From Pyrobaculum sp. 3827-6 (lineage in GTDB: Archaea; Thermoproteota; Thermoprotei; Thermoproteales; Thermoproteaceae), in contig NZ_JAOTQN010000004.1 of NCBI RefSeq assembly GCF_025641885.1, positions 1 through 64,000 on the forward strand: DNA of 64,000 bases. Direction: 5' to 3'. This document shows positions 8,353 to 17,445 of the stretch, one piece after another. Position 1 is the stretch's first letter. The number at the start of each line of letters is the position of its first letter. The notes below the pieces were generated by a model, which did no database searches, was not told the origin of the DNA, and saw nothing but the letters and a program-made list of their open reading frames with translations. Both the position numbers and the translations under genes were made by a program.

Positions 8353-9696
8353 GTGGTACATAAATTTGTGAATAGGGAGAGGGAAATGGCGTGGCTTGAG
8401 GAGAGGTGGCGGTCTGGGAGGGCTGAGTTGTTGGTGTTGTACGGCAGGAGGCGTGTGGGGAAGACGGAGATTTTAAGGCGGTTTATAGAGGGGAAGAGGT
8501 GTCTCTACTTCTTGGCTTCGCGCACCTCGGTGAGGGATAACCTCTACATGCTTAGGGATAAAATGGCGGAGTTTCTGGGGAGGGAGATTTTTAGAAGGGT
8601 CGAGCCGGGAGGCCTGGGGGAGCTTCTGGTCTACTTTGCTGAGGAGGTGGACAGGCCGTGTCTGGTTATTGACGAATTCGGCTACCTAGTGGAGCTGGAC
8701 CGGGGGGTCGTCTCTGATCTCCAGAGGGCGTGGGACGAGGAGCTGTCCCGCCGGGGGTTTTTCCTAGTGCTCTGCGGCTCCAGCGTCTCGCTTATGGAGA
8801 CGGAGGTACTCGGCTACAAATCCCCTCTCTACGGGAGGAGGACTGGGAGCTGGAGGGTAAACCCGCTCAGCTTCAGAGAGGCGCGGGCTTTTGTGCCGAG
8901 GTACAGGTTTGTGGACGCTGTGAAGGTCTGGGCGGTGGCGGGCGGCGTGCCGCTGTACCTCGCCCAGTTCGACGATGGCAGGAGCTTCGAGGATAATCTG
9001 AGGGAGGCGGTTTTCCGGAAGGGCTCCCTCCTATACGACGAGGGGTATTTCCTCCTCCGAGAGGAGTTGAGAGAGCCGGCTACCTACCTCTCTATTCTCA
9101 AGTACATAGCTCTTGGCTACAGCTCGCTGGGGAAGCTGGCGGGGGCGCTTGGCATGGACAAGACTAACCTCACCAAGTACCTATCTGTGCTGGAGACCCT
9201 CGGCTTTGTGAAGCATGTTGTGCCCTACGGCCAGAGGCGGAAGGGGATCTACCAGGTGGCGGATAACTATATGTGGTTCTGGCTGAAGTTCGTACTTCCA
9301 AACCAGTCGGACCTGGAGCTGGGGAGGGTAGACGCGGTGGTGGAGAGGATTAGGCATGAGCTGGAGATGCACCTAGGCCTCGTCTTGGAGGAGCTGACGC
9401 GGCGGCTGATAGCAGAGGGCGTGATACCCCTCCCCTTCAAGCCCAGCTACGTAGGCCAGTGGTGGAGGGGAGGCGAGCAGATAGACGTGGTGGCGCTCGA
9501 CGATAGAAACGCCCTGTTTGCAGAGGTCAAGTGGGGGAGAGCCACCACACACGACCTAGACGCGCTTATAGAGAAGTCGCAGAGGGTAGACGTGGGCCAC
9601 CGCAAGAGGCATTATCTAGTAGTCGCAAGGGAGGGCGACGTGGAGGGTCTCATAGACTTCAACACCCTTGACAGGCTGACGGCTCCCACATTTTAA
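8353..9696 (+). CDS. Archaeal ATPase with C-terminal DUF234 (PD-(D/E)XK-like) domain
   Basis: A 447-residue protein. It has Walker A GRRRVGKTE (residues 31-39) and Walker B CLVIDEFGYL, with a sensor-like LVLCGSS and the FREARAF motif. A helix-turn-helix (SLGKLAGALGMDKTNLTKYL, about residue 260) follows, then DUF234 with IDVVALDDRNALFAEVKWG giving the nuclease-like D and ExK. Such ATPases are abundant in crenarchaea and their role is unresolved. The GTG start has a TTTAAAGATTTA box 25 nt upstream. It directly follows a HEPN/MNT pair, as does a related gene at 19.9 kb. Confidence 0.85.
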   Translation: MVHKFVNREREMAWLEERWRSGRAELLVLYGRRRVGKTEILRRFIEGKRCLYFLASRTSVRDNLYMLRDKMAEFLGREIFRRVEPGGLGELLVYFAEEVDRPCLVIDEFGYLVELDRGVVSDLQRAWDEELSRRGFFLVLCGSSVSLMETEVLGYKSPLYGRRTGSWRVNPLSFREARAFVPRYRFVDAVKVWAVAGGVPLYLAQFDDGRSFEDNLREAVFRKGSLLYDEGYFLLREELREPATYLSILKYIALGYSSLGKLAGALGMDKTNLTKYLSVLETLGFVKHVVPYGQRRKGIYQVADNYMWFWLKFVLPNQSDLELGRVDAVVERIRHELEMHLGLVLEELTRRLIAEGVIPLPFKPSYVGQWWRGGEQIDVVALDDRNALFAEVKWGRATTHDLDALIEKSQRVDVGHRKRHYLVVAREGDVEGLIDFNTLDRLTAPTF

Positions 9697-9717
9697 AGGT
9701 GGGTTCGCGGCCCCTCT

Positions 9718-10371
9718 GTGGACTGGTACAGTGACTTCGTTGCGCACCTCACGGCGTGTCAAAAATGCCCCAGGCTCGCGGCTTACAGGTCAACAGTCAA
9801 GCCTTTGAAGAAGTACAGCGGCCAGCCCTACTGGGCCAGGCCCGTGCCCCCGTGGGGCGATCTGAAGGCGAGGGTCATGGTGGTGGGCTTGGCGCCGGCG
9901 GCGCACGGCGGCAATCGGACAGGTAGAATGTTCACTGGGGACCGCTCCGCCCAGAACCTTTTCAAAGCCCTCCACCTCCTCGGCCTCTCCACGAGGCCCT
10001 ACAGCATATCGAGAGACGACGGCGTGGAGCTGAGGTGCGTCTACATAACCTCGGCGGTGAAGTGCGCCCCGCCGAGAAACCGCCCCACACAGAGCGAGGT
10101 GGAGAACTGCGTAGCGTGGCTCCGGGAGGAGATAGAGGCAGTGAAGCCCAGGGCCGTAGTCGCCCTCGGCGCGGTGGCGTGGGGCGCCGTGCTGAGAGCC
10201 CTGGGCGCGGCCGCGGCGGAGTTTAGACACGGAGCCGCCGTGGATCTAGGCTGGGTTAAGATATACGTCTCCTACCACCCAAGCCCCCGGAATATGAACA
10301 CCGGGAGGCTATCCGCCGAGGAGCTAGCCGAGGTGCTGAAGAGGGCCGCCGCCGAGGCGGGATGTATATGA
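9718..10371 (+). CDS. Type-5 uracil-DNA glycosylase (UDGb)
   Basis: A 217-residue family-5 uracil-DNA glycosylase. Motif 1 reads GLAPAAHGGNRTGRMFTGD, which lacks the catalytic polar residue of other UDG families, as is typical for UDGb. Four cysteines (CQKC near residue 14, then C in VKCAPP and VENC) supply an iron-sulphur cluster, and SYHPSPRNMNTG is motif 2. It removes uracil and hypoxanthine from DNA. The GTG start has a TTTTAAAGG box about 25 nt upstream. It overlaps the next gene by 10 nt. Confidence 0.92.
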   Translation: MDWYSDFVAHLTACQKCPRLAAYRSTVKPLKKYSGQPYWARPVPPWGDLKARVMVVGLAPAAHGGNRTGRMFTGDRSAQNLFKALHLLGLSTRPYSISRDDGVELRCVYITSAVKCAPPRNRPTQSEVENCVAWLREEIEAVKPRAVVALGAVAWGAVLRALGAAAAEFRHGAAVDLGWVKIYVSYHPSPRNMNTGRLSAEELAEVLKRAAAEAGCI

Positions 10372-11215
10372 GGGGGCGGGGGCTGGGCCTCCTACTGGCC
10401 ACCGTCTCCATAGTGTCTTGGAGCACTAACTACCTAGTGGGTAGATACATGGCATCGGGGGGCGTCGACCCCCTCGCTCTCTCCGTAGCTAGATTTGCCC
10501 TGGCGACACCTGCCGTATTTGCCCTAGCCCGCTTCCCGAGGTACAGAGGAGGGCTCGTCCTCCTTGCGGCGCTGGGGCTTCTTGGGGTGGCGGGGTTTAA
10601 CATATTTCTCTACAGCTCCCTAGTCTACATATCCGCCGCCGCGGCCTCTCTATTCGTGGTTCTGGCCAGCCCCGCGACCCAGCTGTTGCAGGCTTTGCTA
10701 CACCGCGAGGCGCCGAGCCGCGGGGCGTTGCTGGGCTCCGCTGCCTCATTCGCGGGGGCGTACCTCATCCTCGAGCCCTACATCACAATTAGGTCATTGC
10801 TGGGCCCCGCCCTGGCGATCCTCGCCACGCTGTCATGGTCGCTCTACACTGTCCTGGTTAGGCGGGTGTATAACTTCTACACCCCCGCCGAGGCCATGGC
10901 CTGGATCTCCCTCCTCGGCACTCTGGCCATGTCGCCGCTGGCCGCCTACGCAGACTACCACGCACTGCTGACCCACACACACACGCCGCTCTGGTAGTAT
11001 ACATCGCATTGATCCCGGGCGCCGTGGCCTACACGGCGTGGAACACCGCAGTAAAGCTGGCAGACCCGCAGTCGGCCGCCTCGCTACTGCCGCTGATGCC
11101 TGTAATAACCACCGCGCTCTCCGCCGTCCTCCTCCACGAAGGCCTCAGCCCCCTCCAGACAGTCGGCATGGCCCTCGCCATCGCAGGGGTCTACACAGCG
11201 TTAAGAGTTAAATAG
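10362..11215 (+). pseudogene. EamA/DMT-family transporter interrupted by a frameshift in a CA repeat
   Basis: The first frame gives 211 residues of an EamA transporter and ends at a TAG (10995-10997). The remainder (IPGAVAYTAWNTAVKLADP and on) continues in another frame from about 10982 to 11215. Reading across gives HAALVVYIALIPGAVAY, restoring a two-repeat protein of about 284 residues. The break lies in CCCACACACACACG (10972-10985). Removing one CA unit, or adding one base, repairs it. It could be a dead gene, phase variation or a sequencing error. Confidence 0.8.
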
Positions 11216-11233
11216 ACGCCTAATGCATAGGGC

Positions 11234-11692
11234 GTGGGGCTTAGGTCGGTGCTCGCCGTGGGGATTGACCGCATCAACGAATTTATCCACAAGGCCGAGC
11301 CCATAACGACCTTCCTCGGATACAGGCTCGTGGAACTGTCGGAGGGCCGCGCATGCGCCGAGCTAGACGCCAGCGAAAACGCCCAGAGGGTAGGCGGGAT
11401 GCTACACGGAGGGGTAATCATGACGGCACTAGACGAGACCATGGGATTCGCCGCGTTGACGGTAAACGACGGAGACGATCAGGTGACGGTGGAGCTGAAG
11501 GTAAACTTTCTAGAACCCGGCGTGAAGAAGCCCTTCAAAATCTGCGGACAAGTGGTGAGGCGGGGCAACCGCATAGCCGTAGTCGAGGGCGAGGTGAGAG
11601 ACGCCGACGGCAGGCTAGTAGCAAAGGCCCTCGGCACCTGGTACTACCTCAAAAATAACCCACAGCACAGCGGCGCCGAGGCAGGTCGGTAG
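11234..11692 (+). CDS. Hotdog-fold (PaaI-like) thioesterase
   Basis: A 152-residue 4HBT protein with the PaaI-type motif [20 protein letters not shown], where HGG and the later D/E are the usual active-site elements. It is expected to hydrolyse acyl- or phenylacetyl-CoA-type thioesters. Three in-frame GTGs (11234, 11249, 11258) could start it; a TTAAATAG element at about 11208 favours the first. The substrate is unknown. Confidence 0.82.
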   Translation: MGLRSVLAVGIDRINEFIHKAEPITTFLGYRLVELSEGRACAELDASENAQRVGGMLHGGVIMTALDETMGFAALTVNDGDDQVTVELKVNFLEPGVKKPFKICGQVVRRGNRIAVVEGEVRDADGRLVAKALGTWYYLKNNPQHSGAEAGR

Positions 11693-11721
11693 TGTTTAAA
11701 TTTTGCAGTTGCCAATTGTAC

Positions 11722-11916
11722 GTGAGCACGACAATTACAATATCCCGGGAGACCAAAGCCTTGCTAGAGGCGTTAAAGAGGGGCAAGACATGGGACGAGT
11801 TCCTCAGAGAGCTGGCTCAGGAGGCTGTAAAAAGACGCAGAGAGGACGCTAGGAGGGCACTGGCGGAGATGCTAGAAGAGGAGGCTCTGGAGAGAGCTAG
11901 ATGGACAAGGTACTAG
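11722..11916 (+). CDS. VapB-like antitoxin (ribbon-helix-helix/AbrB-like)
   Basis: A 64-residue protein starting at GTG 11722 (STTITISRETKALLEALK), typical of archaeal VapB antitoxins, with a charged helical C-terminus. A TTTAAATTTT box at 11695-11704 fits a leaderless start. It overlaps by 16 nt a 19-codon frame that looks like the beginning of a VapC PIN toxin, so the pair appears broken. Confidence 0.72.
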   Translation: MSTTITISRETKALLEALKRGKTWDEFLRELAQEAVKRRREDARRALAEMLEEEALERARWTRY

Positions 11917-11960
11917 TAGACACCGACATCGTTAAGCTATACAGCGGCGCCCGCATGTAG
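11901..11960 (+). pseudogene. Truncated VapC (PIN-domain) toxin remnant
   Basis: Starting at ATG 11901 the frame reads MDKVLVDTDIVKLYSGARM and stops. The VLVDTDI start with its first catalytic Asp is the hallmark N-terminus of VapC PIN ribonucleases, which normally run about 130 residues. The remainder is absent and the cimA promoter follows within 25 nt. The toxin is probably deleted. Confidence 0.6.
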
Positions 11961-11980
11961 TGACGCGGCGGGAGCCAAAA

Positions 11981-11989
11981 TTTATAAAT
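11981..11989 (+). promoter_or_regulatory. TATA-like box of cimA
   Basis: TTTATAAAT is centred 25 nt before the ATG at 12010. It marks that ATG as the expected leaderless start, although it is out of frame with the rest of cimA. Confidence 0.6.
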
Positions 11990-12009
11990 CCCCCGCTTCT
12001 TATATAGCC

Positions 12010-13625
12010 ATGCCGGGGATTATGTAGAAGTTCTAGACACAACTCTCCGCGACGGCGCCCAGGGCGCCAACGTCTCCTTCACCCTCCAAGACAAGGTAAA
12101 CATTGCCCTTAAGCTAGACGAGCTGGGGGTAGACTACATCGAGGGCGGCTGGCCCTACTCAAACCCCAAAGACCTGGAATTCTTTAAACTAATGAAGGAG
12201 TACCCCCTCACCAGATCCAAGCTGGCCGCCTTTGGGAGCACGCGGCGCAGAGGCCTAAGGCCCCACCAAGACGAGAGCCTCAACTCCATAGTCAAGGCTG
12301 ACGTCCCGGCGGCTGTCATATTTGGCAAGAGCTGGACGCTACACGTCGACAAGGTGCTTGAAGCCACGAGGGAGGAGAACCTGTCGATGATTGCGGAGAG
12401 TGTGGAATATCTAAGGCAACACGGCATGGAGGTGGTGTACGACGCGGAGCACTTCTTCCAGGGCTACCAAGAGGATCCGGAGTACGCCCTCGCCACCGTC
12501 GAGGCGGCGTGGAGAGCCGGGGCGCGGGTGGTGGCGCTGGCAGACACAAACGGCGGCACGCCGCCCCACGAGGTGTATAGAATAGTGCAGGAGGTGAGGC
12601 GGAGGTTTCCAAACATGGCCCTGGGCGCCCACATGCACAACGATATTGGATGCGCCGTCGCCAACACGCTGATGGCTGTCGCCGCCGGGGCGAGGCACGT
12701 GCAGGGCACCATCAACGGAGTGGGGGAGAGGACGGGCAACGCCGACCTCGTGGCCGTGTTGCCTACCCTAGAGCTAAAGATGGGATTTAGAGTTCTCCGG
12801 GACGAGCCGGCCCCCGCTAAGTACAGCAGGCTGAGGGAGGTCTCCCGCCTGGTGTACGAGGCGCTCGGAGCGGCGCCAAACCCCTACCAGCCCTACGTCG
12901 GGGAGTTCGCCTTCGCCCACAAGGGCGGCGTCCACGCAGACGCGGTTATGAAGGTGCCTAGGGCCTACGAGCACGTGGATCCAGCCCTCGTGGGCAACAG
13001 GAGGGTTTTCGTCGTCTCTGAAATGGCGGGCGGCGCGAGCGTGGTGCTCAAAGCCGCGGAGGAGCTGGGGGTGGAGCTGGAGAAGAGAGACGAAGCCGTT
13101 AGACGCGCGCTGGAGGAAGTTAAGCGGTTGGAGAAGGAGGGCTACTCCTTCGATCTGGCCCCGGCGTCGGCGCTACTCATCCTCATGCGCCACCTCGGCC
13201 TCTACAGAGAGCGCTTCCAGCTACTAGAGTGGAAGGTGGTTACTGGACCCAGCGAGCACTCCTACGCGTTGGTAAAGGTTAGGGTCGGCGAATCCGTCCG
13301 GCTGGAGGCGGGGGAGGGCGTGGGGCCTGTCCACGCCGTAGACGTCGCTCTGAGGAGGGCGCTGACGGCGTCTTTCCCGGAGCTGGGCGACGTGGCTCTC
13401 AGCGACTACAAAGTGGTACTGCCCACAGCCAAGAAGAGCACGGAGAGCGTGGTCAGAGTCTTGGCGGAGTTTAGAGACGGGCAGAGGATGTGGAGAACAG
13501 TGGGGGTTTCTACAAACATCGTAAAGGCCTCTATAAAAGCCCTCACAGACGGCTACGACTTCGCCTTACAGATGAGAAACGGGTTGGGAAAAAAGCCTAT
13601 TGGGGAACAACGACGCGTTTACTAA
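12010..13625 (+). CDS. cimA: (R)-citramalate synthase / 2-isopropylmalate synthase family, start out of frame
   Basis: A DRE-TIM metallolyase of about 538 residues. It has DTTLRDGAQGANVSFT (catalytic R-D), the metal-binding HMHNDIGCA and NGVGERTGNADL motifs, and a C-terminal LeuA-type regulatory domain (from about EWKVVTGPSEHSYALVKV). It condenses pyruvate with acetyl-CoA in the threonine-independent route to isoleucine. The coding frame is open from VEVLDTTLRDG, but the promoter-positioned ATG at 12010 (ATGCCGGGGATTATGTAG) is one base out of frame and meets a stop after five codons. One extra G in GGGG (12015-12018) would give MPGDYVEVLD. No ATG, GTG or TTG start lies in frame between the upstream stop (11985) and the catalytic motif. 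Confidence 0.85.
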
Positions 13626-13781
13626 ATAGGCTAGGCCGATTCCTATCAACAGATCGATGCCGTAGGCGATGTAGAGGTTCCACAAACTGCACCGTCTCAT
13701 TAAGCTAAACCTAGTGTTTATGCCAATGGCCACGAAGATCAAGCCGAGGAACAGTACGCGGAATGAGCCAGCGCTCCCCAT
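13566..13781 (-). pseudogene. Membrane-protein remnant (possible end of a YeiH-like exporter)
   Basis: A 71-codon frame with two hydrophobic segments (VLFLGLIFVAIGINTRF and AYGIDLLIGIGLAYLV). It resembles the last helices of UPF0324/YeiH-type putative sulphate exporters, but is far too short and its end runs into cimA antisense. A second minus frame just upstream (about 13720-13866) has no recognisable similarity. The 300 nt between cimA and 13928 otherwise show no feature. The identification is weak. Confidence 0.3.
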
Positions 13782-13927
13782 TCACAAACACAAGAACTAC
13801 GGCGTTGGTACTCCCCGCCTCTGTTATTGGGTAGAAGTCTAATGCCGATGTGGTTACCACCGAGTTTACCTCTATGGCGGTTTTTTAGAGTAGGAGTGTA
13901 TTATTGAACTTTTAAATTTCTAAAAAT

Positions 13928-14314
13928 TTAGAAGTAGGTGGATGTAATCTGCCTAAGTCTTGTAGCAATTGGCAACTCAACGCTGGTGAGAATCAGTGTC
14001 AATATCATCGCCACAATTATAGCAGAGATCCACGCCGTCAATGGTAGTCGTCTGGTTTTTTGTATGTGGTAGATGAGGAAGAGTAACAGCCCAGCTGTGG
14101 CAAAGCCAATCACGTTGAGAACGCCTCCGAAGGCCATTTGGAGAGATTTGTCAGCTGCCCACGTCTTCAAAGCAATAGACACAAGAGTAGGTATAAAAAC
14201 TGCCTGCTGGACAGCCAACACCCCTGAGAGCCAGGACCGAGAGTAAAAAAGCAGTACTGCGAGGATCCAGAAGAGAAAAGTAACGGGATATGACCAGAAA
14301 AAAGCTTCAGACAT
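13928..14314 (-). CDS. Small membrane protein, third gene of the bd-type oxidase operon
   Basis: A 128-residue protein with four hydrophobic segments and no motif I recognise. It abuts the stop of the cydA' gene, so it is almost certainly co-transcribed with the two CydA paralogues. It could be an accessory subunit. A short inverted repeat (TTCTAAA/TTTAGAA, 13918-13933) overlaps the stop codon. Confidence 0.6.
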   Translation of the reverse strand: MSEAFFWSYPVTFLFWILAVLLFYSRSWLSGVLAVQQAVFIPTLVSIALKTWAADKSLQMAFGGVLNVIGFATAGLLLFLIYHIQKTRRLPLTAWISAIIVAMILTLILTSVELPIATRLRQITSTYF

Positions 14315-15415
14315 TTAAACCTCGGGTACCTCTGCAATGAACCTCCTATACAAGGCGTAGAACGCGGCCATTGTGAAAACCACAATTGACAGTATTAGAA
14401 AGGCCAGTATCACGTAGACAGCTGGCATGGGTATATCCATGTAGAAGTTGGCAAACAAGTCTGCAGACAGGCCCTTGTCGCCTAGAATCACCAGGTTGGG
14501 GTAGCGCCCCCCGTCGTTGAGAATCTCGCCGAGGGCAACTGTGAAGAGCGCAAGCGGCCCCAGCCACTTGACGTAGCTAGAAATTACGCCCGCCCTCGCC
14601 GCTTTATACGAGACGAATCCAAGCGCCAGGAGGGCGGCGACCGCGGCGAGTTTTATAACAAATAGCGGGAGGAACTCTCCGTTGACCGCCTTGAAGAGTA
14701 GCGGGGAGTACCAGTCAAGCGAGAAGTAGTACAGCGGGCCGAAGATGAGCTGAGCGGCCAAGAAGCCCACCCCCAGCAATAGGCCGGCCTTCACTCCCCT
14801 GGGGTCCTTATCCAGAGCCAGCAGGCTGGCGGCGACGAAGCCACCTGTAGATATCACAGCGGCCACTGTGTGGAGGTACAGGGTCCAGAACAGCGGGTTG
14901 GAATACGGCATGAAGCCGGGGTTGTGGCCAGTTTGGAGGTAGTACGCCACAGCCACGGGGTGGTTTATCTCGGCGAATATGGCCCTGAAGCCGAAGGGCA
15001 CGCCGAAGCCGGAGAGAGCCATCACCCACATCACCAGGGAGTGGGTCCGCGGGTGTATCTTGCCCCAGGTATACCAGCTAATCGCAATTGTGGGTATCCT
15101 AATCATTATGGAGGCGATGGCGATGGCTATGGGGATGAAGAGAGTATTTGTGGCCAGCGTCGTCACAGCGGTAAAGAAGCCGGCCAGGAATACAGTTATT
15201 ATTGTGCCCCACACGCCGGAGAACAGCTCAGACACTATCAACACCTTAAACACCTTCCTCGCAAAGAGCTCGGCCCACGGGTCGTTCTCCCTGTACGCCT
15301 TCCACCTATACAACGCGGCGAGGAGGCCACTGCCGATAGTCATCGAGACGAATATTACGTGTAGCGTAACGGCGAGGCCGAGGCCTACAAAGCCGATGAA
15401 GACCGCGGGGTTCAT
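14315..15415 (-). CDS. CydA' - second subunit-I-like subunit of an archaeal bd-type oxidase
   Basis: A 366-residue, roughly nine-helix protein homologous to cytochrome bd subunit I but shorter. It keeps His19 in helix 1 (VTLHVIFVSMTIGSG), the position of a haem ligand in CydA, and LHTVAAVISTGGFVA matching the second His region. It lacks the GRKPW quinone-side motif and much of the C-terminal half. In archaeal CydAA' enzymes a second CydA replaces CydB. It overlaps cydA by 4 nt. Confidence 0.78.
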   Translation of the reverse strand: MNPAVFIGFVGLGLAVTLHVIFVSMTIGSGLLAALYRWKAYRENDPWAELFARKVFKVLIVSELFSGVWGTIITVFLAGFFTAVTTLATNTLFIPIAIAIASIMIRIPTIAISWYTWGKIHPRTHSLVMWVMALSGFGVPFGFRAIFAEINHPVAVAYYLQTGHNPGFMPYSNPLFWTLYLHTVAAVISTGGFVAASLLALDKDPRGVKAGLLLGVGFLAAQLIFGPLYYFSLDWYSPLLFKAVNGEFLPLFVIKLAAVAALLALGFVSYKAARAGVISSYVKWLGPLALFTVALGEILNDGGRYPNLVILGDKGLSADLFANFYMDIPMPAVYVILAFLILSIVVFTMAAFYALYRRFIAEVPEV

Positions 15416-17001
15416 TGCCCAACCCCGGCGCCCTTCTTCAAAAGCTCTAGGAATTTGTACTCCCTAGTGGCCACTAGATACATGGCGTAGAGGCCGCCGA
15501 TGTTCACCGCCAAAATCACAAGATAGGCGAAGGCGAGGAAGCCGGGGCTGGCGGCATAGGGCACTGGCGTCACAATCTCCGAGGGGTACAGGAGGCCGTA
15601 GACGCTCCATGGCTTCCTCCCTATCTCCCTAACTGCCCAGCCGCCCACGGCAGGGATGACCGTGCCCAGCACCAGCAGAAGCGCTAGGAGAAACACCCTC
15701 CGCCTCTCGTCGCCGAATATTTTAGCAATGGCGCTGGCTATGGCTGAGAGGCCGGGCACCTTATAGAAGTAGAAGAAGAGGACAGCCGCGGCGAGGCCGC
15801 CGATTATCGCAAAGGCAACCTTGACATAGTAGGCTGTGTGTATCAGCGGCATATACGCCTTGGCCTTCTGCAGATCTGCGAGGCACAAGTCGCTTAGCTT
15901 TACAGAAGCTAGGGAGGAGATGTCCACAGTCTGTCCGGCTAGTTTCAGCGTCTGGGGCAGGTTGAGGGCCTTGGCCAAGTCGCCTACAGTCAAGGTGTTG
16001 CTCATACAAGCCTTCTCCAGCTCGTCGAAGCCGATTATGGGCTTGTTGGGATCTCCGTAGGCCACGAGGGCGATGATCGGGTCGTGGTAGGTCTGCTCGG
16101 CGCCTTCCATAAGGGCGAATTTGGTGGGGTTGTAGTGCACCACCGCCTCGCCCATGAAGTGCGCCACTATGGGAGCCTGTATGACGAACAGCACGGCGAA
16201 GGCGCCAGCCAGCGGCTTCACGATCTTGAGGTACTTCTGGTCGCCAGTCTTAAAGTACCTATAGGCCCACCCGGCGGTGGCCACGGCCATCCCGATTAGA
16301 ATCGCGGCGAGAATGTTGTGGAATATAGACACCAGAGCATAGGGGCTGTAAAGGGCGATCATCGGGTCTTTTAACACGATGCCCACTTCCTGGGCGAACC
16401 CCGGCTTCTCGATTAAGAGGGAGATGGGCTGGCCGGTGGCGACGGCGGCTAGCTTAAGCGCCACGAGCTTCGGGACGTCGACGACGTTGGGGCCGTACTC
16501 GGGCATGAATGGGTACAGAGTCTTGGCCACGGGGCCGACGCCCCAGGGCGCCTGCATCCAGCTGTTCACGGCGGTGATCAAGACGCCGGAGAAGTATGCA
16601 AAGGCGGCGTACAGCGCTAAAATGGCGATGCTGGTAGGCGGCTTGACCCTGCCTAGAGTTACTATAAAAAGTATTAAGAAGGCTATTTCGTTAGCGAAGG
16701 CGATCAGCTCCAGGGCGAGGGGGGCAAAGGCGAAGGTGGCTATGGCTAGGTTTACGCCGGGCCACACCTGGACTAGGCCGAACTCTACGAGTGTCCCGGT
16801 GATGGCGCCCAGTGCGAAGTTCACCCCAAGCACGGCCGTCATGATGCGGGCCGCCTTGTAGTAGTCGCGGTCTCCGGTGCGCCACCACTTCCAGAGCATT
16901 ACGCCTATCGCCACGGGGAGGCCAAATGTCAGCGATATGAACGTGCCGTGGAAGTAGATCCCCAACGCGCTTAATGGAAGAAGTGGGTTTGGATTCGTCA
17001 T
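15412..17001 (-). CDS. cydA: Cytochrome bd-type oxygen reductase subunit I (CydA)
   Basis: A 529-residue membrane protein with CydA hallmarks. These are His18 in helix 1 (ALGIYFHGTFISLTFG), GTLVEFGLVQVWPG, two acidic proton-path residues (APLALELIAFANEIAF), NSWMQAPWG, the second His (SIFHNILAAILIG) and the REIGRKPWSVYGLL quinone-side motif. The helix expected to hold the methionine ligand of haem b558 reads HTAYYVKVAFAIIG with no Met. It reduces O2 with quinol electrons at the membrane. A TATATAAAA box lies about 25 nt before the ATG; no cydB is present. Confidence 0.87.
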   Translation of the reverse strand: MTNPNPLLPLSALGIYFHGTFISLTFGLPVAIGVMLWKWWRTGDRDYYKAARIMTAVLGVNFALGAITGTLVEFGLVQVWPGVNLAIATFAFAPLALELIAFANEIAFLILFIVTLGRVKPPTSIAILALYAAFAYFSGVLITAVNSWMQAPWGVGPVAKTLYPFMPEYGPNVVDVPKLVALKLAAVATGQPISLLIEKPGFAQEVGIVLKDPMIALYSPYALVSIFHNILAAILIGMAVATAGWAYRYFKTGDQKYLKIVKPLAGAFAVLFVIQAPIVAHFMGEAVVHYNPTKFALMEGAEQTYHDPIIALVAYGDPNKPIIGFDELEKACMSNTLTVGDLAKALNLPQTLKLAGQTVDISSLASVKLSDLCLADLQKAKAYMPLIHTAYYVKVAFAIIGGLAAAVLFFYFYKVPGLSAIASAIAKIFGDERRRVFLLALLLVLGTVIPAVGGWAVREIGRKPWSVYGLLYPSEIVTPVPYAASPGFLAFAYLVILAVNIGGLYAMYLVATREYKFLELLKKGAGVGQ

Positions 17002-17159
17002 GTTGGCAGATAGGACTTCGATTTTATATACTTATTAGTACAAGTTATCGGGTCAAATCAGTTTTTGTGTACTATAAACGGTTTACTTTTAGCAACTGGT
17101 CTCACTCCCTCCACTGGGTGACTCTAACGGCTGAAGGTTTTTATATATGTTAAACGGCA

Positions 17160-17441
17160 GTGGCGGTGAAGTGGCTTTTTGTCCTTGGCACGGCGCTGGT
17201 AATAGCAGGTGTTCTACTCCTGGTGCTGGGCTCTGCGGCGTATGTATCCATGAAGAGCGGCGTCAAGGCTGAGGGAGGCGTGGTCGGCTGCGTGGTGGTG
17301 CTCTTCGTACCTATATGCTTCGGGGCGGGGAGCGAGTCCGCGGTGGCGGTGGGGTTGGTGGGCCTGGCGGCGTTGATAGCCGCCGTCCTGCTCCTCCAGT
17401 GGCTGTTTTGGAGGCGGAGAGAGGCGGCGGCTGGCGGGTAG
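17160..17441 (+). CDS. DUF131 (TIGR00304-like) small membrane protein
   Basis: A 93-residue protein with two membrane helices flanking a loop with GGVVGCVVVLFVPICFG, the conserved DUF131 core. The GTG start has a TTTTTATATATG element about 20-25 nt upstream. A divergent homologue lies convergently 5 nt away. The function is unknown. Confidence 0.7.
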   Translation: MAVKWLFVLGTALVIAGVLLLVLGSAAYVSMKSGVKAEGGVVGCVVVLFVPICFGAGSESAVAVGLVGLAALIAAVLLLQWLFWRRREAAAGG

Positions 17442-17445
17442 CGCC

